Of a DNA stretch of 64,000 bases, positions 25,033-34,560 are shown in pieces. Location: NCBI RefSeq assembly GCF_009827325.1, contig NZ_WTYC01000005.1:186001-250000 (forward strand), in the 5' to 3' direction. The position numbers and the translations under genes were made by a program. The stretch is from Qipengyuania vulgaris (lineage in GTDB: Bacteria; Pseudomonadota; Alphaproteobacteria; Sphingomonadales; Sphingomonadaceae). Each line of letters opens with the position of its first letter. Position 1 is the stretch's first letter. The notes under the pieces are model-generated. The model was not told the DNA's origin. It did not search any database and worked only from the letters and a program-made list of their open reading frames with translations.

Positions 25033-25427
25033 CAGGCAACCTTGTCCATCAGGAAGGCATTGAGCTTGTTGCCGTCCGGATCGCGGAAATAGGCGGCGTA
25101 GAACAGCATGCCGTTCTCGTCCGGCTCCCCGCGCGGGCCCGGCTCGCCTTCGTCACTGCCGCCGTTGGCCAGCGCGATGTCGTAAAGACGCTGGACCTGG
25201 TCACGGTCCTTCGCCTCCAGCGCTACCATGGTGCCGTTTCCGACGCTCGCCTTCTCGCCGTCAAACGGCACGGTCGCAGCGATCCCTGCGCCGCCATCCC
25301 ATTTGCCCCAGGCAATGAAGGTCTCGAAATCCATCATCCGGCCAACCCCGAGTTCTGCCGCAACGGCATCGTAGAACTTCGCTGCTCTTTCGAGGTCGTT
25401 GGTACCGACCGTAACGTAACCGATCAT
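25032..25427 (-). CDS. VOC (glyoxalase/bleomycin-resistance) family protein
   Basis: A 131-residue vicinal-oxygen-chelate protein: MIGYVTVGTNDLERAAKFYDAV at the N terminus and YAAYFRDPDGNKLNAFLM near the C terminus, the paired beta-alpha-beta-beta-beta modules of the fold. In this subgroup the protein resembles lyase-like proteins annotated as glyoxalases; metal ligands are not all obvious. It is the first gene of a two-gene unit with the cupin gene and is 60 nt from the peptidase gene upstream. Confidence 0.87.
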   Translation of the reverse strand: MIGYVTVGTNDLERAAKFYDAVAAELGVGRMMDFETFIAWGKWDGGAGIAATVPFDGEKASVGNGTMVALEAKDRDQVQRLYDIALANGGSDEGEPGPRGEPDENGMLFYAAYFRDPDGNKLNAFLMDKVA

Positions 25428-25487
25428 GCGTTTGCTCCTTCGATAACGACTCGCGACCGGCAGAACATTACGTGAACAATGCGGTCC

Positions 25488-27293
25488 CTACAAGGGCTTG
25501 CATTCACGTTCGAGCCACGCGAGATCCTCGCCCTCGAGCTGCGGCGCCAGAATCTCGCGCGTCTTCGCGTGATAATCGTTCCACCATGCTATTTCGCGAT
25601 CGGTCATCATCGATTTGTCAACCAGCCGGCGATCGAGCGGGACATGGGTCAGCGTCTCGAAAGTCAGGTATTTGCCTTCGCTGCCATCTATCTTCGCATC
25701 GACGACTAGCACGAGGTTTTCGATCCGGATGCCGAATTCGCCCGCCTTGTAATAACCCGGCTCGTTGGAAAGGATCATGCCCTCCTGCAAGGGGGTCTCG
25801 GTCCCGGGGAATGCACCGCCCGGCTTGGAGATCCGCTGCGGGCCTTCGTGGACGGAGAGATAGCTGCCCACACCGTGGCCGGTGCCATGGCCGTAATCGA
25901 CCCCGGCCTGCCACAGGTGCATGCGCGCAAGAGCATCCAGCGCGCCGCCCGAAGTCCTGTCGGGAAAGCGTGCAAGATCAAGCTCGATATGGCCCTTGAG
26001 GACGCGGGTATTGCGGTCGATCATCTCTGCGGTGGGCTCACCCGGACCGACCCACACGGTGCGGGTGATGTCGGTCGTCCCGTCGGGATACTGGCCGCCC
26101 GAATCGCACAGATAGATGCTCGACGGCGGGATCTTGATATTGCTGTCTTCGTCCACCTTGTAGTGCGGCAGCGCGGCATGGCCGGCTGCGGCGCTGATCG
26201 TGTCGAAACTGGTATCCTTCAGATCCGGGCTCAGGCCGCGGAATTCGCGCAGCTTGGCCGCCGCGGTGAGTTCGTCCACCTCGCCCGAGGGGGCGTTTTC
26301 TGCAATCCAGCGCAAATATTTCACGACCGCCGCACCGTCGCGTGCCTGCGCGTCGCGGTGGCCCTGCTGTTCGGCGGAATTCTTAATCGCCTTGGGCAGG
26401 ACTGCGGGATCGGCATCGCGTACCACTTTGGCTCCGCCCTGTTCGAGCGCTTGGAAAATGCCCGCCACGGCGTGATTGGGATCGGCCGCGACGGTCTTGC
26501 CCTCGAGCCCCGCAAGGGCAGGCTGGAAATCGGCCCGGTCCCGCACTCTGACGGCATTGCCAAGGTGCTTGGTCAGCTCGGGCGTGACCTTTTCAGGGGC
26601 TATGAACAGCTCCGCCGTGCCATCGGCATGGGCGAGCACATAGGACAACGCGACCGGGGTGTTGTCGACATCCGCACCGCGCATGTTGAGCACCCAGGCG
26701 ACCGAATCGAGCGCGGTGATGACCGTGGCGTCATACCCTTCCTGCTTGAGCCAGTCGGCGATCTCCGCGCGCTTGTCGGCGCTGGAACGACCTGCAAACG
26801 TGTCGTCATGGGGCACGGCCGCTTCGAGCGAAGGTTGCGGACGGTCGGCCCAGACCGCGTCGATCGGATTGCCGTCGACCGGCACCAGTTCGATACCCTT
26901 CTTAGCGAAAAGCTTCTGCGCATTTTCGACCCATTCGACCCCGTGGAGCCAAGCATCATAGCCGATTTTCGCCCCCTTCGGTGCGTGTGCGACGATCCAT
27001 TTGGCGGGCGAAGTCGCGGGCACGTCCTCGTAATCGTAAAGCTTGCCATCGACCTGCTCGCGCACCTGGACGGTGTAACGTCCATCGGTGAACATGGCCG
27101 CCCTGTCCTTCAGGACGGCGGCGCTGCCCGCGCTACCGCCGAAGCCGGTCAGCCAGTGGAGACGCTGGGCATAGGATCCGACATATTCGCTCATATGCTC
27201 GTCGGAGATCGGAATTACGAAGCCATGAAGGCCGCACTTGTCGAGTTCGGTGCGCAGCGCATCGAGGCGGGCTTCATGTGTCTGCATCAGCAT
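25488..27293 (-). CDS. Xaa-Pro aminopeptidase (M24B family)
   Basis: A 601-residue long-form aminopeptidase P that removes N-terminal residues ahead of proline. It has the two creatinase-like N-terminal domains (for example MFTDGRYTVQVREQVD) and a pita-bread catalytic domain with the metal ligands: LCDSGGQYPDGTTDITRTV (two Asp), GHGTGHGVG (His), ILSNEPGYY (Glu) and YLTFETLTHVP (Glu). The start is ATG 27293 (MLMQTHEARL) because AAAGGA lies 8 nt before it. It is divergent from the prolyl-oligopeptidase gene, with which it shares a 144-nt intergenic region. Confidence 0.95.
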   Translation of the reverse strand: MLMQTHEARLDALRTELDKCGLHGFVIPISDEHMSEYVGSYAQRLHWLTGFGGSAGSAAVLKDRAAMFTDGRYTVQVREQVDGKLYDYEDVPATSPAKWIVAHAPKGAKIGYDAWLHGVEWVENAQKLFAKKGIELVPVDGNPIDAVWADRPQPSLEAAVPHDDTFAGRSSADKRAEIADWLKQEGYDATVITALDSVAWVLNMRGADVDNTPVALSYVLAHADGTAELFIAPEKVTPELTKHLGNAVRVRDRADFQPALAGLEGKTVAADPNHAVAGIFQALEQGGAKVVRDADPAVLPKAIKNSAEQQGHRDAQARDGAAVVKYLRWIAENAPSGEVDELTAAAKLREFRGLSPDLKDTSFDTISAAAGHAALPHYKVDEDSNIKIPPSSIYLCDSGGQYPDGTTDITRTVWVGPGEPTAEMIDRNTRVLKGHIELDLARFPDRTSGGALDALARMHLWQAGVDYGHGTGHGVGSYLSVHEGPQRISKPGGAFPGTETPLQEGMILSNEPGYYKAGEFGIRIENLVLVVDAKIDGSEGKYLTFETLTHVPLDRRLVDKSMMTDREIAWWNDYHAKTREILAPQLEGEDLAWLERECKPL

Positions 27294-27437
27294 TACGGAA
27301 AATCCTTTCGTCGGGGCCGCTCGGCTTTTGGGCGAAGCGGCGCTTGCCGCGGCTCGGTGCCGCGCATAATCACCCCCTATCAATAGGGAATTGCGGCCAC
27401 TCTTTCCACCTTTGCGCCGCAAGAGGAGGGACCATCC

Positions 27438-29588
27438 GTGACTTTCATTCGACTGGCTGCGTGCCTATCTGCCGCAACGCTGGCATTCGCCGCGCCCGCA
27501 TCTGCCCAGAATACCGAAGGGAACTCCGTGACCTCACCCACCTCTCCGCCCACTGCCGAGAAGCGCGATCACAGCTACACGCACCACGGGATAACCATCT
27601 CCGATCCCTATCACTGGCTGAAAGACCAGAGCTACCCTACGATCGACGACGAGGACATTATCGATCATCTGAAGGCTGAAAACGCCTGGTTCGAAACGCG
27701 CATGGCGCCGCAACAGGCGCTGGTCGACGGACTGTACGAAGAAATGAAGGCGCGGGTGAAGGAGGACGATTCCACGGTTCCACAGCGCCGCGGCGAATAT
27801 CTCTACTGGTCGGAATTCGAGGAAGGCAAGGAGTACCGCAAATACTATCGCCGCCCGGTAGCCGGCGGTGATGCGCAGCTGATCCTCGACGAGAACGAAC
27901 TTGCCGAAGGAAATGAATATTTCCGACTGGGGGCATTCTCCGTCTCGGACAACGGCCGCTACCTCGCCTACTCTTCCGACAACACCGGTTCGGAACGCTT
28001 CACCGCGCGGATCAAGGACCTAGAGACAGGCGAACTGCTGCCGGACGAAATCCCGGGAACGCTGACGGGCCTGACCTGGGTGATGGACGACAAGGCTATC
28101 GTCTACGGCCTCGCCAACGAGCAATGGCGCGTCCACGATGCGACGATACACGTGCTTGGGACACCCGTCGCCGAGGATGTCGAGCTCTACCGCGAAACAC
28201 AGAACGACGGCTTCCGCGTGGACGCCGGGCTCTCCGCGCAGGAAGACTGGCTGATCATTTCGGCGGGCGATAACGAGACCAGCGAAATCCGCCTGGTGCG
28301 GGCCGACGATCCGACCGGCGAACAGATCCTGATCTCGCCGCGCCAGACGGGCCGCGAATACGATGTGGATGTGCGCGACGGCAAGATCTACGTCCACACC
28401 AACGACGAACATGTGAACTTCCGCCTCGCCACGGCCAGTCTCGACAACCCCGGAGACTGGACCACGCTGATCGCGGGTTCGGACGAATTCTATCTCGACG
28501 GGTTCGAACTGTTCAAGGAATTCTACGTCACCGAAGGGCGCCTGCGCGGTCTCGACCAGATCCAGCTTCGCAGCTACGACGATCCCAACCTCGTCAAACC
28601 GGTCGCCTTCACCGAAGCGAGCTTTTCGACCGGCTTATCCAACAATCCGGAATACGATCAGGACAGGCTGCGCCTGTCCTATGCAAGCATGGTCACGCCG
28701 GATTCGGTTTACGATTATCATGTGGAGACCGGCGAACTCGAACTGCTGAAGCAGCAGGAAATTCCCAGCGGTTACGACGCCGATCTCTACGAAGTCGAGC
28801 GGATCGAGATTGCCGCACGTGACGGGACGATGGTCCCCGTATCGATCGTCAGCCGGAAGGACCGCGAACGGGGCGGGCCGCTGCATCTCTATGCCTATGG
28901 TGCTTACGGTTTCGCCTATCCTCCCAGCTTTTCGACCACGCGCCTGAGCCTGGTTGATCGTGGCTATGCCTTCGCCATCGCCCATATCCGCGGCGGCGAC
29001 GATCTTGGCCGCAACTGGTATCTGCAGGGCAAGCTCAACGAACGGACCAACACTTTCAACGATTTCGTCGATGTGGCGAAGGGGCTGATCGCCAAGGGGT
29101 ACACGCAGCAGGGCAGGATCAGCGCAAGCGGCGGTTCTGCAGGCGGCGAGTTGATGGGCGTAGTGGTAAACACCAATCCCGAGCTTTGGGGCGCGGTCGT
29201 GGCGCATGTTCCCTTCGTCGACGTGCTCAGCACGATGCTCGACAAGGACCTGCCGCTAACGCCAGGTGAATGGCCTGAGTGGGGCAATCCGATCGAGAGC
29301 AAGCAGGCCTTCGCCTATATCCTGAGCTATTCGCCCTACGATCAGGTGGTTGCACAGGACTATCCGCCGCTGCTCGTGACCGCCGGCCTCAACGATCCGC
29401 GCGTGACCTATTGGGAGCCCGCCAAATGGGTTGCCAAGCTGCGCGAATTCAAGACCGACGACAACGAACTGCTGCTCAAGACGAACATGGGTGCAGGGCA
29501 TGGCGGCAAATCGGGACGTTTCGCCTCGATCTACGAGGTCGCCGAGGAATACGCCTTCCTCCTGTGGCAGATGGGCGAAACGGGTTGA
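27438..29588 (+). CDS. S9 family prolyl oligopeptidase, exported
   Basis: A 716-residue serine peptidase with an N-terminal beta-propeller and a C-terminal alpha/beta-hydrolase domain; it cleaves short peptides. A signal peptide (IRLAACLSAATLAFAAPASA) sends it to the periplasm. The catalytic triad is Ser567 (SGGSAGGELMG), Asp653 (TAGLNDPRVTY) and His688 (GAGHGGKSGR). The pattern is closer to oligopeptidase B than to Pro-specific POP. The start codon is GTG at 27438, with AAGAGGAGGG just upstream. Divergent from the aminopeptidase P gene, it probably feeds peptide use. Confidence 0.95.
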   Translation: MTFIRLAACLSAATLAFAAPASAQNTEGNSVTSPTSPPTAEKRDHSYTHHGITISDPYHWLKDQSYPTIDDEDIIDHLKAENAWFETRMAPQQALVDGLYEEMKARVKEDDSTVPQRRGEYLYWSEFEEGKEYRKYYRRPVAGGDAQLILDENELAEGNEYFRLGAFSVSDNGRYLAYSSDNTGSERFTARIKDLETGELLPDEIPGTLTGLTWVMDDKAIVYGLANEQWRVHDATIHVLGTPVAEDVELYRETQNDGFRVDAGLSAQEDWLIISAGDNETSEIRLVRADDPTGEQILISPRQTGREYDVDVRDGKIYVHTNDEHVNFRLATASLDNPGDWTTLIAGSDEFYLDGFELFKEFYVTEGRLRGLDQIQLRSYDDPNLVKPVAFTEASFSTGLSNNPEYDQDRLRLSYASMVTPDSVYDYHVETGELELLKQQEIPSGYDADLYEVERIEIAARDGTMVPVSIVSRKDRERGGPLHLYAYGAYGFAYPPSFSTTRLSLVDRGYAFAIAHIRGGDDLGRNWYLQGKLNERTNTFNDFVDVAKGLIAKGYTQQGRISASGGSAGGELMGVVVNTNPELWGAVVAHVPFVDVLSTMLDKDLPLTPGEWPEWGNPIESKQAFAYILSYSPYDQVVAQDYPPLLVTAGLNDPRVTYWEPAKWVAKLREFKTDDNELLLKTNMGAGHGGKSGRFASIYEVAEEYAFLLWQMGETG

Positions 29589-29980
29589 GCGCGAAATACC
29601 AGCAAAGGTTTACGGCGAAGCCCGAGCACATCGACGAACTCGGGCACGTCAACAATACGGTATGGGTCCGCTGGATCCAGGATATCGCCGTAGCGCATTG
29701 GGACAACACGGCCCGGGCCGAAGACAGCGAGCGATACTTCTGGGTCGTGACCCGGCACGAGATCGACTACCGAGGGAATGTGTCAGAAGGCGAGAGCGTT
29801 ACCGGCGAAACCTGGATCGAGGGCGGGCCGCGCGGGGCCACTTCGATCCGCCGTGTCGACTTCCGCAACGAGGCAGGGAAGGTGATCGTTTCTGCCGCGA
29901 CGACCTGGGCCATGCTGGATCGCACCACGCAGCGTTTGGTGAGGGTTCGGCCGGAAATACTCGAGCCGTTCCGCGCGTAA
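29585..29980 (+). CDS. Acyl-CoA thioesterase (4-hydroxybenzoyl-CoA thioesterase fold)
   Basis: A 131-residue hot-dog-fold protein of the YbgC/FadM type: HIDELGHVNNTVWVRWIQDIA contains the Asp/Gly-His-Val-Asn-Asn motif and VTRHEIDYRGNVSEGESV the second strand. It hydrolyses acyl-CoA thioesters. No ATG is in reach; the likely start is TTG at 29585, whose TGA overlap with the end of the peptidase gene (29586-29588) suggests coupling. It may be slightly longer or shorter. Its stop lies 3 nt before the end of the convergent diguanylate cyclase gene. Confidence 0.85.
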   Translation: MSAKYQQRFTAKPEHIDELGHVNNTVWVRWIQDIAVAHWDNTARAEDSERYFWVVTRHEIDYRGNVSEGESVTGETWIEGGPRGATSIRRVDFRNEAGKVIVSAATTWAMLDRTTQRLVRVRPEILEPFRA

Positions 29981-29983
29981 CGA

Positions 29984-31741
29984 TTACGCGGCTACCGAAC
30001 GCGGGCTTGCAGGGTTTGGCTCGAGATCTTCCAGCTTCTCCGAAAAGGTCCTGTTACGCCCCGCACATTTCGCTGCGTAGAGCAGACGGTCGCCATGCGC
30101 GTACAAGTTCTCGAAACTGGCTTCGGGCAAGGTCGCGATTGCAGCGAAATCCAGATAGCCCATGCTGGCCGTGACCGGGAACTGAACTTCATCCACCTCG
30201 GCCATGATCCGCGCGGTAACTGCCTTGCGCCGGCCTTCGGCCTTTTGCGCTGCGTCTTTTCCGCGCAAGAGCAGGAGGAATTCCTCGCCCCCGATCCGGA
30301 AGGCGATCATATCCTCTTCGTCGCCCGGGCTGAGCGCCCATGCTGCGCTGCGGATGACGCGGTCGCCTACGGGGTGGCCATAGAGGTCGTTGATCGATTT
30401 GAACTGGTCCAGATCTACCACCGCCATAGCATGGAAGCCCTGTCGGACAAGGAGGGGATAGCGCGCTTCCAGCGCCCGGCGGTTGAGCAACCCGGTGAGC
30501 TCGTCCAGCTCGCTGAGGACTTCGAGATCGCGCGCTGCATTAAGGGCCTTGTCGCGTTCGCGGCGCAGGGTCATGAAGCGCTGGGCAACAGCCAATGCGG
30601 TGGCGACCACTTCGAACAGCAGGGCAAAGTTCTGCGGCCAGGTCTCATCAAAATCGATGCGCAGCGAAGGCACATAGACACTTGTCAGCTGGAAAAGCAC
30701 GATCGAGGCAAGCGGCGCAAACCCGAAGATCAAGTAGGGCGCCATTTTGCTTCCGCCCCTCTGCGCTTGCCCCAGAACGGTGAAATAAGCCGTCAGGATT
30801 ATCAGCAAGGCGCCAAAGTAGACATGATCGAGCCAGAGGCCGAAGGCGGCCGGAAATAGCGTCGTCGCCAGTCCGTTGACCAGCGTCAACGCGGTTATTC
30901 CGAACAGGATTTGCCGGTGTCTGCGGGTCAGATACCGGGGTTCGATGAAATTCAGGGCGAACAGGATAGTCGCGATCACTAGCATGTCGAGGCTGAGATA
31001 GGTGATGATCAGTTCAGCTTCGTAGGTCAGGCCCGACACCAGTGGGAGCAGCCCCGATACCGCCGCTGTCTGGAGCGAAGCCATGACGCAGAAGAGGGCA
31101 TGAAACAGCGGGAAGCTCTCGCGTAGCGCCCTGAAGAACACGAAGTCGAAGATCATCGGGGCGAGGAGCAACCCGCACAAGAGCGCCGCGAAGAGGTGAA
31201 TCACGCCAGCCGTGGACCGTACCGAAGGTTCGGTGACCAGCTCGCCCTGCACCAATGCCTCGGGCCAGTATCCATCGTCGAGCACCATGACCATGGCTTC
31301 GGTTGGCTCGTCCAGCCTGGGGAGCTCGACGATCGATTTGAGGCTCGAGGTTCCGAGCTGGGTGTCCTTGAAACCGTAAACCCGCGTCGCATGACCGCCC
31401 TCTCTGCCCAGCGCGGTGATGGTCAGCTTCCCGAATGGGTGACGGTCGAATTCGATGAAGCGCGGCGGCTCCCCCGCCCAGCGCCCGTCTTCGAAATCGA
31501 ACCGAATGAAATGCCGTTCCGCCTCCCAATCGAACTCCGCGCCTTTGCAGCTCCAGCCGGCAGCATCGACTGCCCGCACTTCCACACCAACCGACTTCTT
31601 GTCCGAGGTGTGACAAATGGATCCGGCAGGGAATGCCTCGCGCGCGGAAAGCGGCGCAGGCGCAAGCGCCTGCATCGCCAGATAGGCGAAAATTAGCGCA
31701 TGCACCGCGTGCATAGCTGTTTTCTTGAGCACCCCGCCCAT
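29984..31741 (-). CDS. 7TM-DISM sensor with GGDEF diguanylate cyclase domain
   Basis: A 585-residue membrane protein. A signal sequence leads into a periplasmic carbohydrate-binding-like (DISM) domain with WEAERHFIRFDFEDGRW, then seven hydrophobic helices from about residue 175 to 375, a short coiled coil and a GGDEF domain (DELTGLLNRRALEARYP onward). The active site is GGEEF (484-488), so it should synthesise c-di-GMP. The inhibitory RxxD I-site expected just before it is not present (EEDMIAFRIGGEEF), so product inhibition is probably lost. Start at ATG 31741 (MGGVLKK). Confidence 0.93.
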   Translation of the reverse strand: MGGVLKKTAMHAVHALIFAYLAMQALAPAPLSAREAFPAGSICHTSDKKSVGVEVRAVDAAGWSCKGAEFDWEAERHFIRFDFEDGRWAGEPPRFIEFDRHPFGKLTITALGREGGHATRVYGFKDTQLGTSSLKSIVELPRLDEPTEAMVMVLDDGYWPEALVQGELVTEPSVRSTAGVIHLFAALLCGLLLAPMIFDFVFFRALRESFPLFHALFCVMASLQTAAVSGLLPLVSGLTYEAELIITYLSLDMLVIATILFALNFIEPRYLTRRHRQILFGITALTLVNGLATTLFPAAFGLWLDHVYFGALLIILTAYFTVLGQAQRGGSKMAPYLIFGFAPLASIVLFQLTSVYVPSLRIDFDETWPQNFALLFEVVATALAVAQRFMTLRRERDKALNAARDLEVLSELDELTGLLNRRALEARYPLLVRQGFHAMAVVDLDQFKSINDLYGHPVGDRVIRSAAWALSPGDEEDMIAFRIGGEEFLLLLRGKDAAQKAEGRRKAVTARIMAEVDEVQFPVTASMGYLDFAAIATLPEASFENLYAHGDRLLYAAKCAGRNRTFSEKLEDLEPNPASPRSVAA

Positions 31742-31796
31742 CAGCGCGGTATACTCGCGGGCGCTTAAAAGGAAGTTACCAGAACGGGGCCGGGCA

Positions 31797-32921
31797 TTAA
31801 CCCTGGTTCGTCAGGACTTCCGCAACGGGGCGGTACTCATAGCCCAGCTCGCGGGCGACCGCTTCGTAGGTCACCTCGCCGGCATGCACGTTGAGCCCTT
31901 CCGCAAGGTACGGGTCGTTGGCCATCGCCTTCTTCCAGCCCATGCGCGCAATGCGCAGGGCGTGCGGCAGGGTGACGTTGTTGAGCGCATATGTACTGGT
32001 GCGCGCGACCGCGCCCGGCATGTTGGCAACGCAGTAATGCACGACATCGTCGATCACATAGGTCGGGTCGGCGTGCGTGGTCGGCTTCGAAGTCTCGAAG
32101 CAGCCGCCCTGATCGATGGCGACATCGACAAGCACTGCGCCCTTCTGCATGTCCTTAAGCATCTCACGCGTGACGAGCTTGGGGGCGGCTGCACCCGGGA
32201 TCAGCACGGCACCGATGACAAGGTCCGCACCGCAAACCGCATCGTAAAGGTTCGCCTGGTTGGAAAAGCGAGTTGCGGCGCGGGCTTCGAAATGGGTGCC
32301 GACCTTTTCGAGCACATCGGGGTCGCGGTCGAGGATCGTGACGTCCGCACCAAGCCCGGCTGCCATCTGCGCGGCATTGAAACCGACCACACCGCCGCCG
32401 ATCACCACCACCTTCCCCGGCATCACGCCAGGCACGCCGCCAAGCAACACCCCGCGCCCGCCATGCGCCTTTTCAAGCGCAGTCGCGCCCGCCTGGACGC
32501 TCATGCGTCCGGCAACCTGGCTCATGGGCTTGAGCAGCGGAAGCTGGCCGCGCGGACCGGTCACGGTCTCATAGGCAATGGCCGTGACGCCGCTTTCAAC
32601 GAGGTCTTTCGTCTGCGGGGCGTCGGGTGCCAGGTGGAGGTAGGTGTAGAGAATCTGGCCTTCGCGCAGCTTCTTGCGCTCGGCTTCCTGCGGTTCCTTC
32701 ACCTTCACGATCATCTCGCATTCGGCAAAGATTTCATCGGGTGTATCGACGATCTTCGCGCCCGCTTCGACATACTGCTGATCGGTTGCGTCGATACCGC
32801 TTCCGGCCTGGGTCTGGATCCAGACCTCGTTCCCCTGGACGATCAGTTCCTTCGCGCTTTCCGGCGTGAGGCCGACGCGATATTCGTGGTTCTTGATTTC
32901 CTTGGGACAACCGATGCGCAT
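31797..32921 (-). CDS. ald: Alanine dehydrogenase
   Basis: A 374-residue NAD-dependent enzyme that interconverts alanine and pyruvate plus ammonia. Motifs: [20 protein letters not shown] at the start, catalytic Lys in [10 protein letters not shown], catalytic His in YTYLHLA, and the NAD-binding [23 protein letters not shown]. The start ATG at 32921 is followed directly by the conserved sequence. No Lrp-type regulator, often divergent from ald in other genera, is present. It lies 79 nt downstream of the DUF389 gene. Confidence 0.97.
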   Translation of the reverse strand: MRIGCPKEIKNHEYRVGLTPESAKELIVQGNEVWIQTQAGSGIDATDQQYVEAGAKIVDTPDEIFAECEMIVKVKEPQEAERKKLREGQILYTYLHLAPDAPQTKDLVESGVTAIAYETVTGPRGQLPLLKPMSQVAGRMSVQAGATALEKAHGGRGVLLGGVPGVMPGKVVVIGGGVVGFNAAQMAAGLGADVTILDRDPDVLEKVGTHFEARAATRFSNQANLYDAVCGADLVIGAVLIPGAAAPKLVTREMLKDMQKGAVLVDVAIDQGGCFETSKPTTHADPTYVIDDVVHYCVANMPGAVARTSTYALNNVTLPHALRIARMGWKKAMANDPYLAEGLNVHAGEVTYEAVARELGYEYRPVAEVLTNQG

Positions 32922-33000
32922 GGGGACAAACTCCTTCTCTGCGCCGGGCCGTTACAAGTGATACCATCCCCCTGCAAGCGCAGCACAACCGCTCGCAAGC

Positions 33001-34551
33001 TTATTGCGGCAGGGCAGCCCATTCGATTTCGATACTATCGCCTTGCCCAGTTTCGACTTGCGAAATCTCGATTCCCGCGGCGGTCAGCCTGCTCGCGAGA
33101 GCATCGGTCTCCTCCTCCGGCCCGCGCAGGATCAGCGGCAGGCCGATTCGCCGAGCAGCCCAGGTGACCGTTCCTTCGGAAAGCGCGCCCTGTTCGGTGG
33201 GTCCATCCTCCCCCAAAGCAATGCCGGGAAGCGCCTGCGGGGGAGGCCGCAGGTAGACCGTCCACCCGGGTGTCTTGTCGGCAACGCGGCGCTCGAGCTG
33301 GCGATATCCAGCTAGCGACAGGCCGGGCAAAGGCCTAGCCGAGGCTGAAATCCTGCGTGTTTCGCGGTCGAGGAGGACATCTGCGCGTTCGACGCCAGCT
33401 GCCATCGCCATGCGTTCGATCATGCCGGCGATCTGCCGTTCGGTGGCGGCGGCCTGTTCTGCCGCACGTGCGCGGGCGAGTTCGGCCTGCTCCGCAGCGC
33501 CGGGGTCGGTGCCCACGCGGAACTGCTCGATACTCACCTTGATATTCTCTCCGAGACGCTGGCGCAAAAGCCGGTCGATATCCGCATTTGCGTCGGTATC
33601 GAATTCGGGAGTCAGGACTGTCGCCGTGATGTTCAGCGGGTCGCTATCCCAGTCAATCGCCTGCTCGCTGATCCGCGCGCGATCCCCAAATTCGGCCTGT
33701 ATTGTATTCGTGACGATGCGCTGCGCGTTGGCCTCCCACGCGATCTGCCGGAGCGACAAGCCCAGCGGGATGGCGAGGGCGACGAAGATCGAAAAGATCC
33801 CGAAGTTCTGGAACCAGCCTTGCCGGCTGGAAAGGGTAGTTCGAAAACCGTAAAGCCTCGCCATCATCGTGGCGGTGAGCGCAATGACGAGGAAGTTGGT
33901 GAAAAAGAGCCCCAGCGCGCCGAAGAAGACCGTCCAATTCAAGGTGGCAAGGCCGAAACCCACTACGGCAAGCGGCGGCATCAGGGCTGTGGCGATGGCG
34001 ACGCCGACAATCGTTCCTTCGCGTCCGCGGATCATCGCGTAGGAACCGGCGATCGAAGAGAACAAGGCTACCAGAAGATCGAACAGGTTGGGCCGCGTCC
34101 GGGCGGCGATCTCTTCGGTTACGGTCTGCAAGGGTGAGACCACCACGATCAGCGCTGCAAAGAGCACCGAGGCAAGGCTTCCGATTGCCAGCGACCTAGC
34201 GCTGATTTTCAGCCATTTCTGTTTGCCGGTGGCAAGTGCAAACCCAACGCCGAGAATCGGGCTCATCAACGGCGAGAGGAGCATGGCGCCGATCACGACC
34301 GCAGGCGAGGACAGCAGCAATCCGAGGATCGCAATCCCCGCCGACATCATCACCATCAGGATATAGCGTGCGGTCGTCGGGCATTCGGTGGCGATCTTGG
34401 CGACCACGTCCTGATGGTCCACCTCCGACCGAACGTTGTCGCGCCAATACTGGCGCAGGGGCGCCATCGCGCGTCCAATCGGGGAAAATACCCAGCGCGC
34501 AGCACGCTCGGCCTCTTCATCGGCGGACGGAGTTGCAGATTTGGTATTCAT
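33001..34551 (-). CDS. DUF389 family membrane protein
   Basis: A 516-residue membrane protein of the TIGR00341/DUF389 family. After a soluble N terminus come about six to seven hydrophobic helices from residue 62 to 275, including MLLSPLMSPILGVGFALATG, the family hallmark. The C-terminal half (from about 280) is soluble and carries two repeats of an Osmosensor-like ferredoxin-type pattern. The protein is widespread but has no established function. It follows ftsK by 9 nt on the same strand. Confidence 0.88.
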   Translation of the reverse strand: MNTKSATPSADEEAERAARWVFSPIGRAMAPLRQYWRDNVRSEVDHQDVVAKIATECPTTARYILMVMMSAGIAILGLLLSSPAVVIGAMLLSPLMSPILGVGFALATGKQKWLKISARSLAIGSLASVLFAALIVVVSPLQTVTEEIAARTRPNLFDLLVALFSSIAGSYAMIRGREGTIVGVAIATALMPPLAVVGFGLATLNWTVFFGALGLFFTNFLVIALTATMMARLYGFRTTLSSRQGWFQNFGIFSIFVALAIPLGLSLRQIAWEANAQRIVTNTIQAEFGDRARISEQAIDWDSDPLNITATVLTPEFDTDANADIDRLLRQRLGENIKVSIEQFRVGTDPGAAEQAELARARAAEQAAATERQIAGMIERMAMAAGVERADVLLDRETRRISASARPLPGLSLAGYRQLERRVADKTPGWTVYLRPPPQALPGIALGEDGPTEQGALSEGTVTWAARRIGLPLILRGPEEETDALASRLTAAGIEISQVETGQGDSIEIEWAALPQ

Positions 34552-34560
34552 GGGCGCGCT

